A DNA stretch of 64,000 bases, from assembly GCA_023374025.1 (NCBI GenBank), contig SIJG01000079.1:372001-436000 (forward strand), given 5' to 3'. Origin of the DNA: Heterodera schachtii (lineage: Eukaryota > Nematoda > Chromadorea > Rhabditida > Heteroderidae). Shown in pieces: positions 23,211-34,678 of the stretch. The notes under the pieces are model-generated. The model was not told where the DNA came from. It did no database searches and was given only the letters and a program-made list of their open reading frames with translations. The translations under genes and the position numbers were made by a program. Positions within the stretch are counted from its first letter, which is position 1; each line of letters opens with the position of its first letter.

Positions 23211-24123
23211 CCTGAGACGGATTCTGAAAAACAGGGCAGAAAAAGTGGAAATTTTATAGAAGCCCGTCATCCCTTTTTCGACTACTTCCCGAACCCGGAC
23301 CCGAATCTATCTTATATCAATTTAAAGAGCAGAGTCTGTAGATGTGCCGAATACTTTTTATTTTTCCATTTGAGCAATTTTAAGCATAGTTATGATGGTT
23401 TGTTTACAGGCGGCCAAAATTTTTTGGAAAATTTTTCAAAAATTTTCTGAAGAAACTTTTTTTTATTCCAACTTTAAAAAAAATACTTTTCACCAAACAA
23501 TAGAGAATCCTTAAAAAATAACTGTTGTCTTTTGTTTGAAGTCGATCCGAGCATTTCCCGAAGAGTTATTCAATGCTTTCGGCTTTAACCACCTATTTTT
23601 CCCTTATAGAGGGAATTTTTTAAGAAAAAATAGGTCCGGCGGCTTGTAAATTCCCGGTTGATCCCGGCTTTTCTCGCTGTCCCGGACGAAAATCGAGGTC
23701 CCGGTCCCGACTTTCCGGGTCCCCGTTTTTTTGTCAAAATTCCCGGTCCCGTTGCAACTCTACATAATACAAATACAGACAGGTACAGGCATATTCAATA
23801 TATTGAATTTTACTTTTTTTTTAATTTGGAAAAATTGACTAATTTCAAAAAAAGAGGGAAAAATACAACATTAAGCGGCGCTTTACTTCATTTACCAATT
23901 CAAATACAATGTGTACATACAAAATATACATACGAAATCTGTGACAAAAATCAGTCATTTGATGGGAAATAGATACATTTTATGAATGATTAGATAATTC
24001 CATCCGAGTGGCCATTGTGTTTAGGGCTCATCTGCTGTTGAATTCCTTCTGTTCTCAGCCCGATCTGTTGCTCGACATGGACGCAGCAGAATCCGAAGGC
24101 AATGGTCTGAAAACAAAGGTAAA
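23211..24123. other. Intergenic, with a TCCCGGTCCCG-type repeat
   Basis: AT-rich sequence. At 23650–23760 it has a run of TCCCGG/GGTCCCG units ending 'AAAATTCCCGGTCCCGTTG', closely similar to 62903–62997, where the same run ends 'AAAATTCCCGGTCCCGCTT'. It is a dispersed repeat family of unknown type. I see no gene. Confidence 0.5.
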
Positions 24124-25375
24124 TCATAAGAACACCGAATATTGAATTTGGTCGACTCGTCCATACCCAATTTCGTCATCTGCGAATCCAATGGTCACCA
24201 AATTCGGATGAGGTTCACCATTCAAGCGCGACATACGCAACCAGGAGACCACGTCAGCATCACTAAACTCCGCTGGATGGCGCAGGATCTTCACGAAGGA
24301 CACCACGCCACCACCTCGCTTTTGATGCACATTGCACAACATCGTCAGCTTCTCCTCTGTCAGCATGTTCACCATTTGTTCCTCTCTGGTGTAGTTGAAT
24401 TCGAACGAAGTGAGCACCATGTATTTGACCGGGACGGACGCCGTATTGAAAGACTGAAAAACGGAAATGAATGTGATCAGAAGAACAATGATTAAAAGTC
24501 GAAGAGGAAAAATGAAAGCCGTGCGTCCGTCGATTAATCACCCCACACCCACCATGATCAATTCGTTGACGAATTGGTCCCATCGTTTGTTCCATTTGAG
24601 CAATTTGTACACCAGCGGACGACCGTCGGAGCGCGTCGTGTGCAGCCACATGTACAGGTCACGGCTCGATGTTTCAGCAGCAGCAGAATTGTCAATGGTC
24701 GGACGCTCAGGCAAAACTGGGCTGACGATTTCGACAAGGTTCGGGCAGTCGAAGAGAAAAGTCGGCGAAATGTGTTTGCGCATCAAGGCCAGTTGCTTCC
24801 GCTTCACGTTGACCAGCGTGCTGATCCCGTTTTTGAGCAGGGGCCAAATGTAACGTGCCACGGCTTGCCAAGCGCGAAATTCCTTCATCCGAATGGTGAA
24901 CTGCAGCGAGATGTTCCTGGCGAAGAGGCGACGAAATCGTTGCAGGAAATTGATCACTTGTGCGTCCAAATACCTGCAGAAAATGGGGAAGCAAAATACA
25001 ATTGGAAATTCAAATTTAATGGCGACCAAATGTTGAATGTGCCATTGAAGCCGACGACACTGTCCGGCAACGGCGAGGTGGCCAATGGCAACGGAAAGTA
25101 GGAGCCGTCGTTTGCCAAGCTCATCACTTCGGCGCCAGTCCCTTTCGGCTTCCGCTCACTGATGTGAAACTCGTCCAAGTACCATTGCCTCTGCTGCAGC
25201 TGCATGTACACCAGGGTGGCGAAGCGGGCGTTCACCAGCGCAAAGTGCCATCCGACCTTCCCACGTCCAATCCACGCCAATGTGTCGAGCCAAATTTGGT
25301 CGCTGAAAGTGCTGCTAAAAGAAAACAAAATAAATTTTCAAAAAAATTTTTCCGCTTTTCTCACATTTGGTCCAT
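24124..25375 (-). CDS. F-box-like tylenchid family protein (349 aa), intact
   Basis: Four exons with matching phases: 25375–25365, 25314–25027, 24973–24553 and 24453–24124. The N-terminus 'STFSDQIWLDTLAWIGRGKV' with 'ALVNARFATLVYMQL' has the leucine/tryptophan pattern of an F-box-like fold. It is followed by 'YLDAQVINFLQRFRRLFARN', 'ISPTFLFDCPNLVEI', 'DLYMWLHTTRSDGRPLVYKL' and 'SFNTASVPVKYMVLTSFEF'. I recognise this layout as a large expanded family of cyst and root-knot nematodes; that family association is from memory, and no function is established by the sequence. F-box proteins usually recruit substrates to SCF ubiquitin ligases, but binding to Skp1 is not shown here. No signal peptide. 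The first exon is only 11 nt, so the start (ATG at 25375) is the least certain part. No break was found. Confidence 0.65.
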
Positions 25376-26690
25376 GCGTCGCCGTGGTGGTGCGTCCTGC
25401 TGTTCCTTCTTCTCCTGTTGCCGTTGCTTCGCTTCTGTTGTTGCTGTTGTCAACTGTCGACTCCTTCTGCACCACTTTTATTGCTTCTGCTGCTGATGAT
25501 GATTTTGTTGTGTTTCGTTTGGTCGTCGATTTGTGCACACTTCCGATGGCTCAGCTTCCGTTGATTTGATTTGATGATGGCACGGACGGAGAACAGCAGC
25601 CGCAATAATACAAAGGAATTAATTAATATTTGGAATGGAATGACCGGAAAGGCCAAACTAACTTCCTTTTATACTATTCATCATTCAACATTTGCTTTAA
25701 ATTTTTACCAAATCTGAGCCGCTCCCCTTTATTTGTTGTTATAGAAAATTGCCTACGTATAAATATGAGGAGTTTATCACATACGATGCACTTTTTTTTA
25801 CAACATTCACTACAAAACGAAAATGGCCCATAAAAGGGTAATTAAATTCCTTTTCATATTTGTGATGTACATAAATACCGACATTAATTGGGTATATATT
25901 GTACGTATGTATCCATTATGTACTATTTTCATGTGATTTTGTATTGGATAAAGTGAAATTTAAATGGCAGTGGTGAAGCTGTCCCCCGTCAATGACCAAA
26001 CAATTGATAAAAAACTGTCCATAACTTTTGTCAAAGTCAACCACCAAAATAAACATTCTTGCTATCATTCGATAGCCCTAAGAGTTCTCTATTAGCGGAC
26101 GACACCCAATTTGTATTAGGCCAACTCGTAAAAATTAGCCAAATCTAAAAATATCATCCTTTGAAACAATTTATCGAATACTTATTTAAACGATAAGTTT
26201 GTTCACAATTTTTATCGAGCAAAACTCATTATCAGGGCTGCAAAAAAATATGCAAATGCATATTTTTTCCTGGCTTCTCCATGCTCTAAATTGTAGGAAA
26301 AACACTTTCTTTTTTATGTTTGCGTATAAAAATCGGGACTTTTATTTGCATATTTTGGGTTTTTATGCATATTTCATGCATATTTTGCCATTTCTCGTCA
26401 AACATTTTCCGATTTGAATATCTACTTAGGAAAACTTTTTTGATTATGCCAAAAATTTAATCCAAATTGAATGGATGCGCGAGTGGGTTAACATAACAGT
26501 GAGCTTCACTGCCGAAAATCTTGAGAAATTTTTGATTTGCAATTGCAAAAAGAACCGATTTATGAGGAATAAAATTTTTAAAATTATTTTGCACCCCTAA
26601 TTTCAGGGTTTTTGTAAAAAAGTTTCTAATATATTAAATCTTTTAAAATTTGCAGGCAGAAAGCCATTATACCAAGGTGTTTTCCTGCGT
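25376..26690. other. Upstream region of the F-box-like gene and repeat fragments
   Basis: 25376–25560 is GC-richer, CTT/CTG-rich sequence just upstream of the F-box-like gene and probably its 5' region. Near 25980–26110 lies an arm of the foldback family ('ATCATTCGATAGCCCTAAGA' core). 26240–26400 holds ATGCATATTTT-type short repeats like those in the MITE at 52914–53543. No gene seen. Confidence 0.45.
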
Positions 26691-26691
26691 G

Positions 26692-27080
26692 GTGGGTCGA
26701 AGGACAAAAAGTGCAAAATTTGCTAAGTTTTTGAATTAATCCACTATAACTTTTCTCCGACGCAACCAAATTGCACAATCTTGGTATCATACGATAGCCC
26801 TAAGAGTTCTCTATTAGCCTGCCAAATTTCAAAAAATTTTATTAAGTTTTTCAAAAGTTCTAGCCAAAAAATGAAAAAATTGTCATAACTTTTTGGAAAA
26901 CTTTTAATATTTTTTGAAATTTAGCAGGCTAATAAAGCAATTCATGGGCTATCGTATGATATCAAGATTGTACAATTTGGTTGCGTCTGAGAAAAGTTAT
27001 GAATGGATTTATTCAAAAATTTAGCAAATTATGCACTTTTTGTCCTTCGACCACTTTTGCACTTTTTGTCCTTCGACCTA
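26692..27080. repeat. Foldback element, arms about 180 bp
   Basis: The left arm starts 'GTCGAAGGACAAAAAGTGCA' and the right arm ends with its complement, repeated twice (27040–27080). Inside each arm is 'TATCATACGATAGC' followed by 'CTCTATTAGCCTGCCAAATT', or its complement on the right side. The centre is a short non-complementary loop near 26870. It contains no coding sequence. Confidence 0.75.
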
Positions 27081-27829
27081 GCACCGTTTTCCTGCAAAAT
27101 TTCAGGTCATTCTGACAACTAGGAAAGGAACAGGAAAATCAGCATTTTTAAATGCCTCAAATTCCCATCCCTACTCATTATTGTAAAGGGAACATAATTG
27201 GTTGGGGGAGATTTGAAAAAATGCCAAAAAGTAAAAAAAAAAAATAAGCCAAATAAAATACAGTTAGAAGCTTCAAACAAAGTGTAGAACTTTTTAAGTC
27301 ATTTTAAAGCGAATAACAAAAAAAATCATTTGATTTAAATTCTCAGCCTTAACAAATTAGCGGGGTAATGAGAAAAGAAATAAAAATTAAATAGAAAATT
27401 TAAATAAAAAAATTTAATTAGAAATATTAATTCAATAAAAGCTTAAAATTAATTTACCAAAGAGTTTCACTACAGCAACAAAGGAAAAGATACGGTCAAT
27501 CAATAAAAAAAGAATACTGTAAGGGAGTTTAATCAATACTTTCTTAAAGTTCATTGATTGAATGATAAAATATTTAAATTTCCTTTTTAGGTTATTTTAC
27601 GATTTTTCTTCACTAATTTTAATAATTATCTTTGTAAATTTTTTATTAAATAAAATTCTCTTTCTGTGAAAGTTTGCACAGCTTAAAATTAGCAGAGGTA
27701 TTTTCTTTTTAATTTTTGCAAATAAAGCAAAAGCTGATTTTCGGTGCTTTTCATAATTACTTTTAACATTTTCGAATAAATTCTGTTTAAATCGCACATT
27801 TTATAATTAATTTTAAATATTTGATAAAA
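27081..27829. other. AT-rich stretch upstream of ShKT gene 1
   Basis: AT-rich sequence with no gene or clear repeat. A minus-strand frame at 27597–27797 is Lys/Phe-rich and not convincing. Confidence 0.4.
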
Positions 27830-29278
27830 ATGCAAATGCAAATTTCACTGCTTTTCTTCGGAGTTTTGTTTTTGTGCTTTTTCCTTTGTTTGCCTCAACA
27901 CATTTGCCGTGATGGTCAGCCGGGGCTTTCCCGGTAAAGAAAAAATATAAATAAAATTGGATTTTAATTTTGAAAGGTGCCAAGGAAATCCGCCAATTTG
28001 CACGGACACGAGGGCATTGGGCTGCGAGTTGGACACGCGAGACGGACGGTCGTACTGTTGCGCGGCGTACTGTGACGACGCGGTGCCAACGCGGGTGGCA
28101 CTTGGCACCCAAAATGGAAGGTGAAAATGGGCAAAAAAGTGAGGGAATGGGGAAAATAATTGGTGATAGATAAAGTTGATCAATTTTATGAGAAATTGAA
28201 CACAAAACAAATTAAGAAACAATAATTTAAGGCAATTAGAAGAGAACATAACTTCATTAATTGGTCCATTAGAAAAAGGAATTTAAAGAAATAAAAATCA
28301 CATATGCCAAGCATAAAGAATATTAAATAATTATCACAATTATTATTTTAATTTAAAAGAATGTTTTTTTGTTGTTGACAGATGCCGAAATGGAATTTGT
28401 CCGTCCGATCCATCGCAAATTTGCCGAACAATGAGTGACGGAAACGAATATTGTTGTCAGTTAGTTCAGTTGATGAAAGGGAATTAAAATTAATTAATTT
28501 AGGCCCACTACCGGCGGGACCAACACCAGCAGGGGGAGGAGGAGGAAGTGCAAATGATTCGAGTATTGTTTAAATGCATTTTAAAAACAAAGACTAAGAA
28601 AGGGCCATATAATTTTCTCTAAAAATTTGAGGTTGCGCGGACGTGGCCAGAGACTGTGCACAACGTGCTGACTTATGCATAATTGAGGTGTAATTGACAG
28701 TTTGCATAATTAAATCCATTAGTTATTCTAATAATTTACGTCTGTACTCATTTTGCGCTATTAATAGCCTAAAATATTTTTGAAATGAATTTTTGTGAGC
28801 ATTTTTGGAATTTATTTGTTTTTGGGAAAATTTAAAAAAATTAATAATGAATTTGAGATAAATGCCCTCTTAATTAAACAATTTATATTTGAAAATGGTC
28901 TTACTCTCCACCCCTTAAGTTCGCTTATGACCAAATGGTTCGCGACTGTCCGAAAACGTGCAATGTTTGCCCGGGAGTTTGTGAAGATTTGGGCACTGAA
29001 TGTCCCGACCGACAAAGGGCGGGTTATTGTGGGAGAGCGGTGAGAGAAAAAAGAAAAACAAATTAAGACTAATTAATTAACAAAACATTTAAATTCTTTT
29101 AAATAAATGCCTGAAACAATTTTTACAATTTTTGTTGTTTTTGCTTTATAATTTATTTTTGCATTAGCTTTACAATGATTTGATGAATTGGCAATGCCCG
29201 CGAAGTTGCAACCGATGCGCAAACAGAAGGCGACCACGGGGAAGATTATACACAGGCAGAAAAAGACGACAAATTTAA
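27830..29278 (+). CDS. Secreted Cys-rich protein with two ShKT domains, copy 1 (222 aa)
   Basis: Seven phase-consistent exons: 27830–27933, 27977–28120, 28382–28455, 28503–28562, 28632–28687, 28920–29039 and 29168–29278. The N-terminus is a signal peptide ('ISLLFFGVLFLCFFLCLP'). Two Cys-rich modules follow, each ending in a YCC ('DGRSYCCAAYC' and 'CRNGICPSDPS' to 'GNEYCC'), then a Pro/Gly linker. Two ShKT domains come next: first 'CADVARDCAQRADLC' to 'VRDCPKTCNVC', second 'CEDLGTECPDR' to 'NWQCPRSCNRC'. Each has six cysteines in the family order. A basic tail ends the protein. ShKT domains are disulphide-linked modules common in secreted nematode proteins and enzymes. No enzyme domain is present here, so the target is unknown. 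The inverted paralog at 39380–40786 shares exon structure and coding phase, which supports the model. Confidence 0.8.
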
Positions 29279-29657
29279 TTAACACAAAATATATCTTATT
29301 TAATTATTCGCTTTTTCTCTCTCAATCGAATTCAAAATTGGTTATTGGCCATCATTTGTTGAAAGTTTTGGGTTTATGTTTAACAAATCATCAATTTAAG
29401 TAATAAATAACCGATTTTCATGAATAAAAATATCAAATATGGACAAATAATATGGAAAAAACCAAAAGCATATGGAACAAAGCCAAGCAAAAAAAAAAAG
29501 AAAGTAAGACAATTTGAAAATGCAAAAATATTTTGCTATTTGGAAAAGAAGATGATCAATAAACGAGCCCAGGTTTAAAAGCAAAATATTATTTATTCCA
29601 AATTAAAATTTGTCCTGGCCTTTTCACGAAACCGGTAATTAAATAATAAAAGATAAA

Positions 29658-29731
29658 TCGCCCGATGGGACTCGAACCCACGGCCTTTCCTCACCGTGGA
29701 ATGCTCTAACCGACTCTGAGCTACGGGTGCC
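29658..29731 (-). tRNA. tRNA-like sequence, probably a pseudogene or tRNA-derived repeat head
   Basis: The minus strand has a good A box (TAGCTCAGAGTCGGTTAGAGC), a perfect T-arm/B box (GTGGG TTCGAGT CCCAT) and a partly paired acceptor (GCACCCG with CGGGCGA, two mismatches). The anticodon stem is only TTCC/GGAA and the loop ACGGTGA would give anticodon GGT (Thr) but lacks the invariant U33. These defects argue against a working tRNA. Confidence 0.4.
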
Positions 29732-29817
29732 TGTTTCGTTCTCTCATGCCCTTTATCTCACTTTCTCCCACACTCCGCTTCCTTCTGACATCATAGATGG
29801 GACGCGGGGGGTCAAGG

Positions 29818-30197
29818 CAGTTCGTACAATGGCGTTTCGTACAATTTCAAATGGGAATGGTCATAACTTTTTTGTTCTTACGTTAATTTCTTCAAATTTG
29901 GTATCATTCGAAAGCTCTACGTGTTTTCAAGCTATCATTAAGCAGAAGCTAAGCGATTAATCATCTCACCAAAAAGTTATGATTTATAAGATTTAAAAAT
30001 TCAAGAAAATCCTAATTTTTTCTAAACTATAAATCATAACTTTTTGCTGAGATGATTAATCGCTTAGCTTCTGCTTAATAATAGCTTCAAAACACGTAGA
30101 GCTTTCGAATGATACCAAATTTGAAGAAATTAACTGAAGAACAAAAAAGTTATGACCATTCCCATTTGAAATTGTACGAAACGCCATTGTACGAACT
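29818..30197. repeat. Foldback element, arms about 180 bp
   Basis: The left arm, from 'GCAGTTCGTACAATGGCG' near 29817, and its complement ending near 30201 are almost perfectly matched for about 180 bp. Both include 'TATCATTCGAAAGCTCTACG' or its complement. The loop near 29990–30030 is AT-rich. The arms are so alike that a recent origin or ongoing gene conversion is likely. Confidence 0.8.
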
Positions 30198-30601
30198 GCT
30201 ATCGACCCGGGACGCGGACAGAAAATGACGCGGACGCGACACGCGGTTTGGTTCAAAATATTGTTTTTTATTTTAATTAAACCAACGTTTGTAATATTAT
30301 TTGGTTTTTGCTTTTGCTCAATGAATTTGCGCTCGTGAAATTCTTCGATTGGTATGTATTTAGAATCTTCGCGATTTTTATTTTATTTATTTGAGTAATT
30401 AGACGTAACGCAAAGTGCCAAAAGTTTAATAACGGGCTTAAAATTAAAAAAAAGAAATGCGAAAAAAATAAACGAAATCAAATGGAAAAAATTAATGAGA
30501 CAAAAACACAAATTTTAATGAGGTAAAATTCGGTGGTAAAATTAAAATGCATCACTGACTAATGAGAGTGCCTTTGCTTCGTCCTGTCGTCAAATTCTCC
30601 T

Positions 30602-31026
30602 GGGGCCTATTTCAATTTCCGTCATATCACTGATATGACGTCATATATTTGACCGATTTTGACTTTTAACATTGGCGAATTTTTCTTCAGAATGGACCAA
30701 ATTTGAAAATCCTGATATCATTCGATACATCTAAATGTCCTCTATCTGCACACTAAAAATCAAGAAGTTTTATTCAGTTACAAAAAATTTATGGCCCTAA
30801 ATGTTGGTCAAAGTGGCTTTTTTGTGCTAATCTGGCCACAACTTTTTTGTAACCGAATAAAACTTCTTGATTTTTAGTGTGCAGATAGAGGACATTTAGA
30901 TGTATCGAATGATATCAAGATTTTCAAATTTGGTCCATTCTGAAGAAAATTCGCCAATGTTAAAAGTCAAAATCGGTCAAATATATGACGTCATATCAGT
31001 GATATGACGGAAACTGAAATAGGCCC
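30602..31026. repeat. Foldback element with GGGGCCTATTTCA ends
   Basis: Arms of about 190 bp (30602–30795 and 30838–31026) begin GGGGCCTATTTCAATTTCCG. They include 'TCATATCACTGATATGACG' and a 'GATATCATTCGATACATC' core. The right end lies ten bases from the chemoreceptor stop codon at 31036. A degraded relative is present near 41147–41530. Confidence 0.8.
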
Positions 31027-31035
31027 CTGGTGGCA

Positions 31036-32499
31036 TCACATAACTCTCGCAATATTAGCGTTCGTGAATTTGCCAAACATTTGAGTGCCACCGTATGACG
31101 CAGCACCGTATCTATTGTTGTTGTTTTGCCATGGTCGGCTCACTACGGTACATTGCGGTTGCATTGCTGAAACGGATGTGACCGCAGAACCCAGCCCTTT
31201 CACTTTGATAAGCAATGGGAAATATTGTTGGAAGCGATTACGGTATTCATTACTGTAAGAAAGGAAAATAAAAATTAATTACAAGGGTATAAAACAATTA
31301 AAATGCACCTAAATAAATAATTCTTTCGTATCACCTGATAATGTACAGTACTGGTGCATTTGCGCTGTATACGGTAATTGTGAAGAAAGAAAAAGCGATG
31401 GAAACGGATGTTTTGACAAAAACATTTACAACGACAAAGCTTTGGAAGAGCATGTTGATGCTGCTTTTGAGGAACACGCCGAACAGATTGAGCGCAATTA
31501 TGAAGATCAGAGATTTGGTCAATTTGCGATTGTTGGCATTCATATCGGAAATGATTGATTTTAATTTTTTAAATATTATTTTAATTCAAAATTAAAAAAA
31601 CTTTTCGAAGTCGCGTTGAATTTGAACACCGTAAACCAGCACAGGGAATACAGTACCATCAGTGTGCCGCTCAATGACAGCCCATTGATTTTCATCAGAG
31701 TGCCCATTCCGCCGTAGCCCATTTCATTTGTGGTGCAGGAGAAGAAGCGAAAATGGGAAAAGCAATAATTTAAAAATGAAAAATGCAAAATAAAAGCTAC
31801 AATTGTTTGCTGTTGAGATAGTCAATGTAATTAATGACGAAGTCATAAGTGGCATAGCAAAGCAAAACGAACCAAACGAACGCCAAATGGCACTTGGCAT
31901 TCCGCTTTTTATACCTTTATTGAAAAAAGCAATTCCAATTTAATTGCCTTTATATTTAAAATTAAAATAATTTTCGCATGCTCATTAATTATCATACCAA
32001 ATGGGAAACATCACGCAAGTCAGTCGGTCCACCCCAGTGAATACCATCGTCATCTGTGCCATGTCTCCAAGCAGACATGGCACAATCAGAAACCAAAAAC
32101 AGTACTCGTAACGGATAAATTTGGTGCCAGAAATGACCACGAAAAAGCTGACATAATAGCTGAGGTCCAAAATCAGTGCAAAGGCACTTTCCATGGCTAT
32201 CAAAATGTTGCAACTCCCGCGCAAACTTCTAAAAATTTAAGATTTTATTTAGGTAATTACATAGTTTAATTATAGGGCGCACTTTGATTTTAGGGTGATG
32301 TAGACAATGCCAAAGTTGAACATTATGCCAAGGGTTGCCCACAAAGCTCGAAAGCCATACACTGCCAGAAGAATCACCCATTGGGGCCCATTTGAATTGA
32401 AATATTGGAACCACTGAAAAACAATTAATCAAAAATATTCAATGGCCATAATAAAATTTAATGTCTGTCTACCACGTCAGTCGATGCATTATAAGCCAT
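31036..32499 (-). pseudogene. Srsx-like chemoreceptor GPCR, disrupted
   Basis: Srsx receptors are seven-helix nematode chemoreceptors. Minus-strand exons: 32499–32473, 32413–32283, 32228–31998, 31914 to about 31612, about 31560–31330, then 31240–31036. They give TM1 'WVILLAVYGFRALWATLGI', 'LRGSCNILIAMESAFALILD', the TM3-end 'TGVDRLTCVMFPIWY', 'GTLMVLYSLCWFTVFKF', 'KLTKSLIFIIALNLFGVFL', and after the last intron 'NEYRNRFQQYFP', the family's hallmark after TM7. Two faults: an in-frame TAG at 31799–31797 inside an otherwise open exon, and no AG acceptor between 31612 and the next coding block at about 31560, so the two cannot be joined normally. A pseudogene is most likely. Read-through or an assembly error would be needed to rescue it. 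Confidence 0.65.
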
Positions 32500-33790
32500 T
32501 TGGAAAATGAAATTGAAAGTGTCGTGAGAGAGAAGCAATTTATTAAATCACTGAAATAATGAAATTGAAAAACAATTAACAATAACCTATTGATAAATGC
32601 TCGAGAATCCTCTCCGTCTTTAGTCAATAAATATTTGTTCTCGATCGAATTTGGCTTTGCTAAAGAAAAGCCAAGTTGGGAAAATTTTTTAAAATTTTTA
32701 TAAAAAAATCGAAAAAAGAAAAAAATTCATTCCTATTTGAGGGAACAGCAGGTGTTATTTTCACTTTAATAATTAAAGTGCATTAGTGACAGCGGACAAA
32801 TTTCTTTACTATACCAACGAAATTAAGCGTGTGACCATTTTAATATTTTTATTTAAATTTTAATTTTTCTGTAGCTTTCTTTTGATAGAGAAAAGCACGA
32901 AAAATAAATCTTTTTGTTGGATTTTTTTCTTAATTACTTTGTCAATAATTAAATTATTTATTATTTCCCACTAAAGGCCAATTCATTTATTAATTTCTAT
33001 CAATTAATGGGTTAAAACTTCGGTTGAAATGCCATTTATAATTTTGAAAATGAGTTCCATCTTTTGCTTGAGATGATGAATTCATTTAAAAATGTGCAAA
33101 TTAATGAGCAATTAGCTTGAAAAAGTTGCAAACCCAATTAAATCATTTTAAATTCTTTTTTTTTGTACAAATTAATGAGTGAGAAAATGAGATTAAATGG
33201 AAAATTATCAGGCGGATTTAACTTCAGCCCATATTTAAAAGCATTTTGAATGTTCGTAATACACAAAATTGGTCAAATGGCGTAAAAAAAAACCTAAAGA
33301 TTTTAACACAATTTTTGTGATTTTGCATTTGAGAATATTTAGACGATTAATTGACAATATGATTAGCGGTTTCTGAAGTCAGGTAAAAGCATAACTTTCA
33401 ACTGATCAGAAAAGGTAGTTAATTACCCTGGCTTTTTAAGAGGACAGGGACAAAATAAAATGCTCTGTGAAGTGCAGTAAATTAGAAAAAATATTCTATG
33501 GCTTGAAAATTTCCGAAAATGAATAGGCATGTGTTAAGGCATATAAAATTTTCTTTTTGATCGAGAGAATTTCGCACTTTTGCTTGAAGCTCACAACGAA
33601 CCGTCAGACTGAAATTGGCATTAATCGACTTAAGCAAACCATTTCAACAAGTCCAACAAAGAAATCGAAAATATTTTGTTTTTATTTTCTAAAATTTAAA
33701 TTTGGCATTTGTAGCAAACTGTTTCGATCAATATCAACACTTTGATCAATCCCACAAATGATTTGCTTCCATTTTTAAAATACTTTTCCA
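32500..33790. other. AT-rich intergenic stretch
   Basis: No gene, element ends or RNA gene recognised. The sequence is dominated by A/T runs. Confidence 0.4.
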
Positions 33791-34678
33791 TCACTTCCCC
33801 TGCTTTTCCTTCTCTCCCCGTGCCAATGCTTTCACTGTTTCTTCATTTGGCATGCATTTCTGTGCTTCAATGTCCCATGCACAGCCGAATTTCAATTGCC
33901 GCCAACCCTGAACAATTTCAACTTTTTTCTTCTCACATTCATTTCGTCTAAACGTTCCGCACTCAAATGACACCAAATTCCATTTGCGTTTGTTCTCTCC
34001 GTCTTCTCTCCCATCGCCGCAATGAGTAGAGGAGCTGGGATTTTTATGTGCTAAAAATGCTGAATAGGTACTAAATAGGTGCTAAAAAAATGCAAAATAG
34101 GTGCAAAAATAGGAGTAAAAAATTGGAAAAACCCTGTGTCTTTTAGCACAAAATTCCAAAAGTGATTAATTTTTATCAATTTCGTCCGCACAATTGCAAC
34201 TTGACAAGAAAATAAATAAATAAATTTTTGAGACGAATTTTTGGAAAATTTTTTCATTTCTTATGGGTATATTTCTGAATTTTTGGGATCGATTCTTAGG
34301 GGTGTATTTTTGTTTTTATTGCACTTTTGCTATGAAATTTCTGAAAAAAGGCCAAAATAGATGCTAACCTCCCGTTTTAGGTGTTTTAGGTGCTAAAAAG
34401 CGCTCTAAATCAAAAATTATTCGGGGAAAATGTGATTTTCGTGCTTCTCATCAAAGACTATCCGTAAAAATAGATAAACCTAAAGACCCCAGCTATAGTA
34501 ATAAGTTTTAAATAAATTAAAAATATAAATAGATAATTTATTTACCGTTATTTTTCTGATACAAAGGCAAAACATTGTAATTAGAAAACATTCCCAGCAC
34601 TTTTGGTGGGAATTGCATGGTCAAAAGGAGGAGAAAAATTGAAAAAGCGGAGAAAAACAATGGGAAATTGGTGAACAT
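33791..34678 (-). CDS. Small secreted Cys/Lys-rich protein, copy A (130 aa), intact
   Basis: Two exons: 34678–34546, and 34050–33791 with stop TGA. They join in phase to 393 nt. Exon 1 encodes a signal peptide ('MFTNFPLFFSAFSIFLLLLT') followed by 'MQFPPKVLGMFSNYN', whose core FPPKxxGMF recurs in every copy. Exon 2 has an acidic/Asn-rich start, then a four-cysteine module: 'FECGTFRRNECEKKKVE' and 'LKFGCAWDIEAQKCMPNEE', and a basic end. Related copies lie at 42078–43826, 52632–53960, 57376–57980 and 59300–59752. This is the only undamaged one I can assemble. The secreted, lineage-specific and multiplying character resembles effector families of plant-parasitic nematodes; that role is inference. 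The intron holds GTGCTAAAAATAGG-type short repeats that touch the acceptor. Confidence 0.65.

Larger units (their letters stand above)
29279..30601. other. Intergenic with tRNA-like sequence and large foldback
   Basis: Holds the tRNA-like sequence near 29.7 kb, the foldback at 29818–30197, and AT-rich sequence with no gene (30200–30600). Confidence 0.45.

Noticed and set aside
24142..25101. Plus-strand ORFs of 117–175 codons
   Set aside because: Antisense of the F-box-like gene, whose four minus exons join in phase.
27813..28249. Minus-strand ORFs of 130–134 codons, repeated at 40503–40803
   Set aside because: The repetition looked like a gene family, but it is the antisense of ShKT exons 1–2 and crosses their introns.
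29658..29731. A functional tRNA-Thr(GGT) gene
   Set aside because: The anticodon loop lacks U33 and the acceptor has mismatches; kept only as a tRNA-like sequence.
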